Positions 1 through 6,344 of a DNA stretch of 6,993 nt are shown in pieces (positions within the stretch are counted from its first letter, which is position 1; every line of letters begins with the position of its first letter). The translations under genes were made by a program, and so were the position numbers. The notes beneath the pieces were generated by a model. It was given only the letters and a program-made list of their open reading frames with translations. It was not told where the DNA came from and made no database searches. Source of the stretch: an uncultured Gammaproteobacteria bacterium (GTDB lineage Bacteria > Pseudomonadota > Gammaproteobacteria > UBA9214); contig CAJQPV010000288.1 in the NCBI GenBank assembly GCA_905480305.1, positions 1 to 6,993 of the forward strand, read 5' to 3'.

Positions 1-195
1 GACATGCTGGCAGAAGATGCGTTGTTGCTGGTCGAATGGCCGGAGCGCGGTAGCGGTTACCTGCCGGCAGCTGATCTCACCATTGATCTTGATTACTGCG
101 GGACAGGGCGTGCCGCCAGTCTGCATGCCGGGACGGCAGTCGGGGAACGCTGGCTGAACCTCATGAAGGCCTCGGCGGTACCTAAAATGCCCTGA
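1..195 (+). CDS. tsaE: TsaE, tRNA threonylcarbamoyladenosine biosynthesis ATPase (C-terminal part only)
   Basis: The reading frame is open from the first base (GAC) and ends at TGA 193-195, giving 64 codons of a protein whose 5' end lies before the window; the family is usually about 150-160 residues. The visible part contains the family-typical LLLVEWPERG segment (residues 8-17 of the fragment) followed by G-LP and an acidic beta strand, ending in the GR-A-L pattern seen at the TsaE C-terminus. The Walker A motif is outside the window. By family knowledge TsaE is the cytoplasmic P-loop ATPase that works with TsaB and TsaD to make t6A at position 37 of ANN-decoding tRNAs. Its place directly before amiB matches E. 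coli (yjeE-amiB). ATG at 4-6 is in frame but is only an internal methionine, not the start. Confidence 0.93.
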   Translation, partial: DMLAEDALLLVEWPERGSGYLPAADLTIDLDYCGTGRAASLHAGTAVGERWLNLMKASAVPKMP

Positions 196-270
196 ATTTG
201 CTCATTAGCGTCAGTATCTCGACTACTGTAGAGGTATGAACCCTATCTGAAGGAGTTTAAACGCTATTTC

Positions 271-300
271 TTGCAATTCCCCTGCAGTTGTGGATAGAAT
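271..300 (+). promoter_or_regulatory. Candidate sigma70 promoter for amiB
   Basis: A -35-like TTGCAA (271-276, 4 of 6 to TTGACA) and a -10-like TAGAAT (295-300, 5 of 6 to TATAAT) are separated by 18 nt. Transcription would start near 307, leaving a leader of about 33 nt before the amiB GTG that includes its ribosome binding site. It lies in the 144-nt tsaE-amiB gap, the largest intergenic space in the window. No convincing terminator is visible after tsaE, so read-through from tsaE is also likely. The boxes are seen; the activity is inferred. Confidence 0.5.
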
Positions 301-339
301 CCCCAAAAACGGCAAGGATATAAAGGAGCGCTACATCAG

Positions 340-1677
340 GTGAACAGGCTGATAACGGGGGGATGTCTCTGGCTGGCTGTGCAAGGTCTGGCCCTGGCGG
401 GGACGGTCACTTTTGAAAATGTGCGCCTGTCGGCCGCACCTGATCACACCCGCGTTGTATTTGATACCAGTGCCGCGGTTACTCCCAAGAAGGTCTTTAC
501 CCTGCAGAATCCTGACCGGCTGGTGATTGATGTGTCGGCTGCGAAGGCTTCATCCGCGCTGACTTCGGTCAAGGCCTCCGGGCTGGTTACCGGTGTGCGT
601 GCAGCCAGGAACGATCAAAGCACCCTGCGTATCGTGCTGGAACTCAAGCAGGCCGCCAATCCACGTACGTTTAACCTCAAACCCAATGATAAGCATGGCC
701 ATCGACTGGTGGTTGATCTTTATGGTGCTGAAAAGAGCGCCGCTGTCGAGAAGAACAGTGCCGCTGTCCCGAAGAAAAAAGTTGTCAGGAAAAGCGTTGC
801 TGACAAGCCAGCCGCGTTACGTGACCTGGTGATTGCCATTGATGCCGGCCATGGCGGCAAGGATTCCGGTGCAAGGGGCAGTCGTGGTACCAAGGAGAAG
901 GACATTGTGCTGGCCATTGCGCGTCAACTGGCGGAACTGGTTCGGAAAGAACCGGGTATGCGCCCGGTGATGATTCGAGACGGTGACTACTATGTTGGTC
1001 TGCGTCAGCGTATCAACAAGGCGCGCAAGCACAATGCCGATCTGTTTATCTCGATTCACGCCGACGCGTTTCACAAGAAGAGTGCACGTGGTTCCTCTGT
1101 GTTTGTGTTGTCAACCCGGGGGGCCTCGTCAGAAATGGGCCGCTGGCTGGCAAACCAGGAAAATGCGGCTGATCTTGCCGGCGGTGTCAGCCTGGATGAC
1201 AAGGATGACCTGCTGGCTGAGGTATTGCTGGACCTGTCGCAGTCTGCAACCATCGAGGCCAGCCACGAGGTCGCAGCCAATATGCTTGGCGGGCTGAAAC
1301 GGCTTGGCAAGACGCATAAATCTACCGTGCAACGCGCCGGGTTCGTAGTGCTGAAATCACCGGATATCCCCTCGATACTGGTCGAGACGGCCTTTATTTC
1401 CAATCCGCAGGAAGAAAACAAGCTGCGTGACAAGCGCCACCAGAAAAAACTGGCACGGGCGATGTTGACCGGTATCCGCGATTATTTTGGCAACAATCCG
1501 CCGCCGGGAACCCACATGGTGGCAAGGAAATACAAGGTTAAACGGGGTGATACGCTGAGCGAGATCGCCGCCGTTCATCGCGTCAGCCTGGCCAGCCTGC
1601 GTGGCTATAATTCCCTCAAGTCAGATCGTCTTCGCGTCGGTGACACCCTGCGTATACCGCCGACCCGGGGCAGCTAG
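340..1677 (+). CDS. amiB: N-acetylmuramoyl-L-alanine amidase AmiB (AMIN + Amidase_3 + LysM)
   Basis: A zinc amidase that cleaves the amide bond between N-acetylmuramic acid and L-alanine in periplasmic peptidoglycan, splitting the septum during daughter-cell separation. The protein is 445 residues, the same length as E. coli AmiB. Residues 1-20 look like a signal peptide (short basic start, hydrophobic core, LALAG end). An AMIN domain covers about 22-128, followed by a Lys/Ala-rich linker (about 131-160). The Amidase_3 domain covers about 162-383, with apparent zinc ligands H171 (DAGHGGKDSGA), E186 and H240 (ISIHADAF) and catalytic E349 (LVETAFISNP). A single LysM domain lies at about 397-440. 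An acidic helix-like segment (about 285-305, LDDKDDLLAEVLLDLSQ) matches the region known in AmiB proteins to block the active site until an EnvC-type activator binds. The start is GTG, with AAAGGAG at 322-328, 11 nt upstream. amiC is the paralogous alternative, but LysM and synteny favour amiB. Confidence 0.95.
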   Translation: MNRLITGGCLWLAVQGLALAGTVTFENVRLSAAPDHTRVVFDTSAAVTPKKVFTLQNPDRLVIDVSAAKASSALTSVKASGLVTGVRAARNDQSTLRIVLELKQAANPRTFNLKPNDKHGHRLVVDLYGAEKSAAVEKNSAAVPKKKVVRKSVADKPAALRDLVIAIDAGHGGKDSGARGSRGTKEKDIVLAIARQLAELVRKEPGMRPVMIRDGDYYVGLRQRINKARKHNADLFISIHADAFHKKSARGSSVFVLSTRGASSEMGRWLANQENAADLAGGVSLDDKDDLLAEVLLDLSQSATIEASHEVAANMLGGLKRLGKTHKSTVQRAGFVVLKSPDIPSILVETAFISNPQEENKLRDKRHQKKLARAMLTGIRDYFGNNPPPGTHMVARKYKVKRGDTLSEIAAVHRVSLASLRGYNSLKSDRLRVGDTLRIPPTRGS

Positions 1678-1694
1678 GCTGCAAAAAACCCTGC

Positions 1695-1722
1695 TTACCT
1701 TTTAACTGCAACGCGGTATCAT
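1695..1722 (+). promoter_or_regulatory. Weak candidate promoter upstream of mutL
   Basis: In the 77-nt amiB-mutL gap, TATCAT (1717-1722, 5 of 6 to the -10 consensus) follows TTACCT (1695-1700, 3 of 6 to the -35 consensus) with a 16-nt spacer. The -35 match is poor, and mutL could equally be transcribed from the amiB promoter, so this is a tentative call only. The gap otherwise shows just a 4-bp stem followed by five T residues (1726-1749), too weak to call a terminator. Confidence 0.2.
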
Positions 1723-1754
1723 GAGCGGCCAGTTTAATCAGCCGTTTTTGATGT

Positions 1755-3542
1755 ATGTCTATCCAGGTTCTGCCCGCACAGCTTGTTAACCAGATTGCCG
1801 CCGGTGAAGTCATCGAGCGTCCTGCCTCTGTGGTCAAGGAATTGCTTGAGAACAGTCTTGATGCCGGTGCGCAGGCCATTGAAGTGGATATCGATCAGGG
1901 TGGAATGCAGCGTATCCGGGTGCGAGATGATGGCAGGGGCATTGAGCAGGATGAATTATCCCTGGCCCTGTGCCGGCATGCGACCAGCAAGATTGCTTCA
2001 CTCGCCGATCTTGAGGAGGTCAACAGCCTCGGCTTTCGCGGTGAGGCACTACCCAGTATTGCATCGGTATCCCGCCTGCAGCTGAGTTCGCGGACGCCGC
2101 TGCAGCAGTCAGGTTGGCGCGTCCAGAGCGATGGCTCTGACCAGCAGCTGAGTGCAGCACCGGTTGCGCATATGCCGGGTACTACGGTTGATGTGAAGGA
2201 GCTGTTTTTTAACACGCCGGCGCGCCGCAAATTCATGCGAACTGAAAATACCGAGTTCAAACATATTCAGAACGTGGTGCGGCGCATCGCGCTGAGCTGT
2301 TTTCCGGTATCACTGAACTTGCAGCATAATCAGCGCCCGGTCTTTCATTTGCCGGCGGCTGTCAGCCGCGAACAGCAGGAGCGGCGCGTTGCCGACCTGT
2401 GTGGCAAGGCCTTCATGGAGCAGTCGGTCTATATTGAGCATGCGGCGGCCGGTTTGTCATTGCATGGCTGGGTGGCATTGCCGACGTTTTCACGCAGCCA
2501 GGCCGATTTGCAGTTCTTTTATGTCAATAATCGCATGGTGCGCGACAAGCTGGTCACGCATGCAATTCGCCAGGCCTACCAGGATGTTCTGTTTCACGGC
2601 CGTCACCCCGCCTATGTGCTGTTTCTGTCGATTGATCCGGCCACGGTGGATGTCAATGCACACCCGGCCAAGCACGAGGTCCGTTTTCGTGACAGTCGGC
2701 TGGTGCATGACTATTTGTTCAGGACACTGCATGAAACACTGGCACAAGTGCGTCCCGCGAGTGATCAACCGACGCCGCAGTCGGCACGTCCGCTCGATAC
2801 GCTGCAGGTAACAACAGCAGCCGCTGTCGCGCCGCTGCAGTCGGGTATGAGTCTGGGTGTGCAGGAGCAGATGAAACGCTATGCGGCATTGCATCCTGCC
2901 ACCGGTACCCCGGTTGTTATGTCGTCAGTAGATTCAGTTGCTGCCGGGGAGGGCGACGATTTTCCGCTCGGTTTCGCGCTGGCGCAGTTGCATGGCGTCT
3001 TTATTCTCGCCCAGAACAACGACGGGCTGGTGCTGGTAGATATGCATGCCGCACATGAGCGCATCACCTATGAGGGGTTGAAGGAAGCGCAGCTGGGAGA
3101 GGGAATTCGTTCACAGCCGCTGCTGGTGCCGCTGAGTCTGGATGTCAGTCAAGGTGAGGCGGATATCAGTGAAGAGAGGCAGGACTGGTTCGGCACGCTG
3201 GGTTTTGAAGTTGGCCGCCTGGGGCCTGAACAAATCGTGGTCCGGCAGGTACCTGCCTTGCTGGCAAACTCGGATATCGCGGCACTGGTGCGTGATGTGC
3301 TGTCGGATCTACTGGAACACGGTAGCAGTCAGCGCATTCAGGATTCGGTCAATGACTTGTTGTCCACCATGGCCTGTCATGGGTCAATACGCGCCAACCG
3401 TCGTCTCAGCAATGACGAAATGAATGGCTTGTTGCGGGAGATGGAGCGAACCGAGCGCGGCGGTCAGTGCAATCACGGTCGCCCGACCTGGGTGCAGGTG
3501 AGTATTGAAGAGCTCAACAAATTGTTCCTGCGAGGCAGATAA
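1755..3542 (+). CDS. mutL: DNA mismatch repair protein MutL, with nuclease-type metal motif
   Basis: MutL is the GHKL-family ATPase that couples MutS mismatch recognition to strand incision. The protein is 595 residues. The N-terminal ATPase (about 1-330) shows all the signature motifs: KELLENSLDAGA with E29 and N33, DDGRGI (58-63), GFRGEAL (93-99), and GTTVDVKELFFNTPARRKF (142-160). A low-complexity, Ala/Pro/Gln-containing linker covers about 331-402, and the C-terminal dimerisation domain about 403-595. The latter contains DMHAAHERITYE (429-440), which fits the DQHA(X)2E(X)4E endonuclease motif with Q replaced by M, plus ACHGSIR (540-546) and CNHGRP (572-577), resembling the accompanying metal-site motifs. 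QPLLVP (454-459) fits the beta-clamp-binding pattern Qxx(L/I)xP. ATG 1755 is the only reasonable start, because TGA at 1749-1751 closes the frame; no clear Shine-Dalgarno sequence precedes it. E. coli MutL lacks the nuclease motif, so this is a MutH-independent type by inference. Confidence 0.97.
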   Translation: MSIQVLPAQLVNQIAAGEVIERPASVVKELLENSLDAGAQAIEVDIDQGGMQRIRVRDDGRGIEQDELSLALCRHATSKIASLADLEEVNSLGFRGEALPSIASVSRLQLSSRTPLQQSGWRVQSDGSDQQLSAAPVAHMPGTTVDVKELFFNTPARRKFMRTENTEFKHIQNVVRRIALSCFPVSLNLQHNQRPVFHLPAAVSREQQERRVADLCGKAFMEQSVYIEHAAAGLSLHGWVALPTFSRSQADLQFFYVNNRMVRDKLVTHAIRQAYQDVLFHGRHPAYVLFLSIDPATVDVNAHPAKHEVRFRDSRLVHDYLFRTLHETLAQVRPASDQPTPQSARPLDTLQVTTAAAVAPLQSGMSLGVQEQMKRYAALHPATGTPVVMSSVDSVAAGEGDDFPLGFALAQLHGVFILAQNNDGLVLVDMHAAHERITYEGLKEAQLGEGIRSQPLLVPLSLDVSQGEADISEERQDWFGTLGFEVGRLGPEQIVVRQVPALLANSDIAALVRDVLSDLLEHGSSQRIQDSVNDLLSTMACHGSIRANRRLSNDEMNGLLREMERTERGGQCNHGRPTWVQVSIEELNKLFLRGR

Positions 3543-3547
3543 CAATA

Positions 3548-3617
3548 TTGCAGCAGCGCATCTCGTCCGCGATCACTGCCGAATTAACCCGAGCGCGCAC
3601 CAGATGCGCTGCTGCAA
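3548..3617 (+). repeat. Long intergenic inverted repeat (hairpin) between mutL and miaA
   Basis: Two perfect 16-bp arms, TTGCAGCAGCGCATCT (3548-3563) and its reverse complement (3602-3617), begin 6 nt after the mutL stop. The pairing continues inward with isolated mismatches (3564/3601, 3567/3598, 3572/3593), so 3548-3574 pairs with 3591-3617 at 24 of 27 positions around a 16-nt loop (3575-3590). No T-run follows, so it is not a classical intrinsic terminator. Possible roles are an RNase III-type processing site, an mRNA stabiliser, an attenuator for miaA, or a REP-like or MITE-like dispersed repeat. The structure is seen directly; the function is unknown. Confidence 0.8.
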
Positions 3618-3650
3618 CAAATTCACCGGGTGAGCGGAAAGCCAATAAAA

Positions 3651-4592
3651 ATGAATATGCCATTACCTCCCGCTATCTTTCTCATGGGTCCCACCGCCTC
3701 CGGCAAGACCGCGCTTGCGGTTGAACTGGCGAAACGTTTTCCGCTGGAGATTATCAGTGTGGATTCCGCGCTGGTGTATCGAGGCATGAATGTCGGCACT
3801 GCCAAGCCGGATTCAGAGTTGCTGCGGCAGGCACCGCATCGACTGATTGATATCCGTGATCCTGCAGAGGGCTACTCGGCAGCTGAATTTCGAGACGATG
3901 CGCTCGCTGAGATGGCAGACATCACCGCGCAGGGGCGTATACCACTGCTGGCGGGTGGTACTTTTCTGTACTTCAGGGCGCTGCAGTCGGGGCTGTCCGA
4001 AATGCCGGCAGCCGATCCCGCGGTACGTGCGCGGCTGGAGGCCGAGGCGCAGCAATGCGGTTGGGAAAAAATGCATGCGCGCCTGGCGGTGATCGATCCG
4101 CAGGCGGCGAGTCGTATTCACGCGAATGACCCGCAGCGGATTCAGCGGGCACTTGAAGTGTATGCGGTCAGTGGCAGGCCAATCAGCGACTTTCATGAGC
4201 AAAAACAGCCGGATGTGTTGCCTTACCGGGTTCTTAAACTGGGCCTGATACCGCAGGACCGGGCGCTCCTGCATGTGCAGATTGAGCAGCGTTTTCAGCA
4301 AATGCTGGCAGACGGGCTGGTTGATGAGGTCAGAGCGCTGTTCTCCCGTGGCGAGTTGAGCGCTGAACTTCCGGCCATGCGGGCGGTCGGTTATCGACAG
4401 GTATGGGCCTTTCTGGCGGGCGAGCGCGGCTATGACGAGATGGCTGAACAGGCTATAGTGGCAACTCGCCAGTATGCCAAGCGACAGCTGACCTGGCTGC
4501 GTAGTGAGCCCGGACTGGAGTGCTTTCCGTGCGCAGGCCAGCAAACAACAGAGCAGGTTGTGCAGCGCCTGGAAAGCTGGCTGGCTGAATAA
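3651..4592 (+). CDS. miaA: tRNA dimethylallyltransferase MiaA
   Basis: Transfers a dimethylallyl group from DMAPP to N6 of A37 in tRNAs reading UNN codons, the i6A step before MiaB thiomethylation. Counting from ATG 3651 (313 residues; E. coli MiaA has 316), it has the P-loop GPTASGKT (13-20), [16 protein letters not shown] (38-53) with the conserved Asp and tRNA/DMAPP-site residues, [12 protein letters not shown] (100-111), [13 protein letters not shown] (159-171), RAVGYRQVW (244-252) and the C-terminal [14 protein letters not shown] (271-284). The longest frame begins at GTG 3630, only 13 nt after the preceding hairpin and with no ribosome binding site. ATG 3651 has a purine-rich GGAAAG about 10 nt upstream and gives the usual short N-terminus before PPAIFLMGP, so it is preferred; ATG 3657 is also possible. 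Synteny (mutL-miaA-hfq) agrees. Confidence 0.96.
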   Translation: MNMPLPPAIFLMGPTASGKTALAVELAKRFPLEIISVDSALVYRGMNVGTAKPDSELLRQAPHRLIDIRDPAEGYSAAEFRDDALAEMADITAQGRIPLLAGGTFLYFRALQSGLSEMPAADPAVRARLEAEAQQCGWEKMHARLAVIDPQAASRIHANDPQRIQRALEVYAVSGRPISDFHEQKQPDVLPYRVLKLGLIPQDRALLHVQIEQRFQQMLADGLVDEVRALFSRGELSAELPAMRAVGYRQVWAFLAGERGYDEMAEQAIVATRQYAKRQLTWLRSEPGLECFPCAGQQTTEQVVQRLESWLAE

Positions 4593-4607
4593 ATAAGTAT
4601 GTGATTG

Positions 4608-4616
4608 TGTTAAAAT
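4608..4616 (+). promoter_or_regulatory. Candidate extended -10 promoter for hfq
   Basis: TGTTAAAAT fits the extended -10 pattern TGnTATAAT with one mismatch, just after the miaA stop in a conspicuously AT-rich patch (about 4590-4630). No recognisable -35 box lies 16-18 nt upstream, which is typical of extended -10 promoters. Transcription would begin near 4623, giving an hfq leader of about 92 nt. In E. coli hfq also has its own promoters near miaA. The motif is seen; the use is inferred. Confidence 0.4.
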
Positions 4617-4688
4617 TTAGTACTATTGTGGTAGTTGAGAGTGGGGTTAGCGGAAGTGGATGTCGGCTGACACGGAAATCGAGCTACA

Positions 4689-4703
4689 AGTAACAAGAAC
4701 AAA
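4689..4703 (+). promoter_or_regulatory. Candidate Hfq autoregulatory site: (ARN)5 run abutting the hfq Shine-Dalgarno sequence
   Basis: The leader reads AGT-AAC-AAG-AAC-AAA, five consecutive A-purine-any triplets, directly followed by GGAG (4704-4707), the hfq ribosome binding site, 7 nt before ATG 4715. ARN repeats are the established ligand of the distal face of gammaproteobacterial Hfq, and E. coli Hfq is known to repress its own translation through its 5' leader. The arrangement suggests that Hfq bound here would block 30S loading. The run is seen; the repression is inferred. Confidence 0.45.
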
Positions 4704-4714
4704 GGAGAGAAGAC

Positions 4715-4969
4715 ATGAATAGAGGACAATCTTTGCAGGACCCATTTTTGAATGCACTGCGCAAAGAGCGAGTCCCGGTTTCGATTTATCTGGTAAATGG
4801 CATCAAGTTGCAGGGGCAGATCGAGTCATTCGACCAGTTTGTTGTACTTTTAAAGAATGCAGTCAGCCAAATGGTCTACAAGCATGCGATTTCAACCGTG
4901 GTACCGGCGCGTAATGTGCGCATCCCGGGTCCGGACGACGAGGAGCAGCCAGGGCCAGGGAATGCCTGA
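4715..4969 (+). CDS. hfq: RNA chaperone Hfq
   Basis: Hexameric Sm-like RNA chaperone that pairs small RNAs with target mRNAs in the cytoplasm. The protein has 84 residues. The Sm core (about 7-66) is nearly identical to E. coli Hfq. Proximal-face residues Q8, Q41, F42 and the Sm2 motif YKH (55-57) are present, as are the distal-face residues Y25, I30 and K31. The rim patch is RKER (16-19) rather than the RRER of E. coli. The C-terminal tail after residue 66 is short (18 residues, with DDEE at 74-77, ending PGPGNA) compared with the 102-residue E. coli protein, and resembles the Pseudomonas type; acidic tail residues are known to modulate RNA release in E. coli Hfq. The start ATG has a strong AAAGGAGA ribosome binding site at 4701-4708. 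It lies between miaA and hflX, the standard position. Confidence 0.98.
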   Translation: MNRGQSLQDPFLNALRKERVPVSIYLVNGIKLQGQIESFDQFVVLLKNAVSQMVYKHAISTVVPARNVRIPGPDDEEQPGPGNA

Positions 4970-4993
4970 TTTCTCTATTCAAATGAGGGTTAT

Positions 4994-5026
4994 ATGACGG
5001 GATATCTGTTTGTTCGAACGCCCTGA
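4994..5026 (+). other. Possible 10-codon leader ORF overlapping the hflX start
   Basis: ATG at 4994 with GAGG (4985-4988) 5 nt upstream encodes MTGYLFVRTP and stops at TGA 5024-5026. It overlaps the first codons of hflX in another frame. It has better initiation signals than the hflX TTG at 5010 and could deliver ribosomes to it by termination-reinitiation. An ORF this short can arise by chance, so the call rests only on signal placement. Confidence 0.2.
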
Positions 5027-6329
5027 TAGTGGTGAACGGGCCGTTCTGGTCCATGTGTTTTTTCCCGATGGCGCAGGCCAGGAGGATCTGCAGGAATTCG
5101 CCGAACTGGTTGATTCTGCCGGGGCAATCAAGGTTGCCACGGTAACCGGCACGCGTGCCGCACCGGAACCCAAGCTGTTTGTCGGGCGCGGCAAGGCCGA
5201 AGAAATTCTGGCTACGGTCAAACGGCATGACGCCGAACTGGTGATATTTAACCACTCACTCAGTCCCAGCCAGGAAAGAAATCTGGAAAAGCTGCTTTGC
5301 TGTCGGGTCATTGCCCGCACCGGGCTTATTCTGGATATCTTTGCGCAGCGTGCGCGTTCCTTTGAAGGCAAGTTGCAGGTAGAGCTGGCACAGCTAAAAC
5401 ACCTGTCGACACGCCTGATTCGTGGCTGGACCCACCTTGAGCGGCAAAAGGGCGGTATTGGCCTGCGCGGTCCGGGCGAAACCCAGCTGGAATCTGACCG
5501 GCGCATGTTGAATGCGCGTATCAAGGTCATTAACCACCGTCTGGAAAAAGTAGAGCGGCAACGCAACCAGGGGCGTCGTTCACGGCAGCGCGCCGATGTG
5601 CCGACAGTGGCGCTGGTCGGCTATACAAATGCCGGCAAATCGACATTGTTTAATGCCCTTACCGGTGCGGAGGCGTTCGTTGCCGACCAGTTGTTTGCCA
5701 CGCTTGATCCGACCCTGCGTCGTGTCGATGTGCAAGGATTCGGGCCTATGGTGCTGGCAGATACCGTAGGGTTTATCCGGCATTTGCCGCATGACCTGGT
5801 GGCGGCCTTTCGCGCCACCCTGGAGGAAACCTGCAAGGCGGACCTGCTGCTGCTGGTGGTAGACTCACAGGATCAACAAAAACATGAGCATATCGAGCAG
5901 GTCAATGCAGTGCTTGAGGAAATCGGGGCTCAGGATATCGTCCAGATTCGCATCTATAACAAGATCGACCTGGGAGATGATGAGCCGCGTATCGAATATG
6001 ATGAAAACGGCAAGGTTGAGCGTGTCTGGGTGTCAGCAGTCACCGGGGCAGGGCTTGATTTGCTGGGGTCGGCGTTGACGGAGCACTTTCAGGGTCGTCA
6101 AATACACGGCTGGCTGCATTTGTCGCCAGAAGCAGGAAGCACCCGCTCATCCCTGTATAATATCGGCCAGGTGTTATCCGAGCAGGTGGACGAGCAGGGC
6201 AGTTGGTGGCTGGAAGTCTGCATGGCGCAGCGCAGTATTGATAAGTTGTTGCGGGACGCTCACGGGCAATGTGCATTTCATAGCGAAGATTCTGTTGATT
6301 TTGTTGCGAGTACTGCGCAAGCTTCTTAA
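5010..6329 (+). CDS. hflX: GTPase HflX (ribosome-splitting, Obg-HflX family)
   Basis: A cytoplasmic translational GTPase that binds the 50S subunit and splits stalled or heat-stressed 70S ribosomes. The protein has 439 residues; E. coli HflX has 426. The N-terminal HflX domain (about 1-195) begins with the conserved FERPDSGERAVLVH and contains the GRGKAEE segment (59-65), the GGIGLRGPGETQLE glycine-rich signature (148-161) and a charged helical linker (162-195). The G domain (about 198-362) has G1 GYTNAGKST (204-212), G3 DTVGF (251-255), G4 NKID (317-320) and G5 SAVTG (342-346). A small C-terminal domain follows. TTG 5010 is the only usable start: TGA at 4995-4997 closes the frame, and the intervening codons (CGG GAT ATC TGT) are not starts. 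Homologues also begin at this MF(F)-(D/E)R position. It lies 40 nt after hfq, so co-transcription is likely. Confidence 0.96.
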   Translation: MFERPDSGERAVLVHVFFPDGAGQEDLQEFAELVDSAGAIKVATVTGTRAAPEPKLFVGRGKAEEILATVKRHDAELVIFNHSLSPSQERNLEKLLCCRVIARTGLILDIFAQRARSFEGKLQVELAQLKHLSTRLIRGWTHLERQKGGIGLRGPGETQLESDRRMLNARIKVINHRLEKVERQRNQGRRSRQRADVPTVALVGYTNAGKSTLFNALTGAEAFVADQLFATLDPTLRRVDVQGFGPMVLADTVGFIRHLPHDLVAAFRATLEETCKADLLLLVVDSQDQQKHEHIEQVNAVLEEIGAQDIVQIRIYNKIDLGDDEPRIEYDENGKVERVWVSAVTGAGLDLLGSALTEHFQGRQIHGWLHLSPEAGSTRSSLYNIGQVLSEQVDEQGSWWLEVCMAQRSIDKLLRDAHGQCAFHSEDSVDFVASTAQAS

Positions 6330-6344
6330 ACTTGTGTACTTTTC

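Noticed and set aside
1726..1749. Possible terminator after amiB: CGGC/GCCG stem followed by TTTTT
   Set aside because: The stem is only 4 bp with an 11-nt loop, too weak to terminate, and it abuts the mutL start.
2389..2811. 140-codon + strand frame inside mutL
   Set aside because: Composition rich in Cys, Arg and Trp, typical of a frame-shifted shadow of mutL, with no ribosome binding site.
3515..3623. Direct repeat CAACAAATT at 3515-3523 and 3615-3623 bracketing the mutL-miaA hairpin, as a possible target-site duplication
   Set aside because: The left copy lies inside mutL coding sequence well before the hairpin, and the right copy overlaps the right arm, so it does not fit element boundaries; likely chance.
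3630..3650. GTG 3630 as the miaA start
   Set aside because: It would add seven residues not typical of MiaA and has no ribosome binding site; ATG 3651 has GGAAAG upstream. It remains possible but less likely.
3813..4544. 243-codon open frame on the - strand opposite miaA
   Set aside because: It lies wholly within the well-supported miaA gene, has no recognisable domain and looks like a GC-driven antisense shadow.
4605..4626. TTGTGT (4605-4610) and TACTAT (4621-4626) as a -35/-10 pair for hfq
   Set aside because: The spacer is only 10 nt, far too short for a sigma70 promoter; the extended -10 TGTTAAAAT explains the region better.
4979..5566. 195-codon open frame on the - strand opposite the 5' half of hflX
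   Set aside because: It is Arg/Ser-rich, without motifs, and sits opposite the conserved HflX N-terminal domain; a coding shadow.
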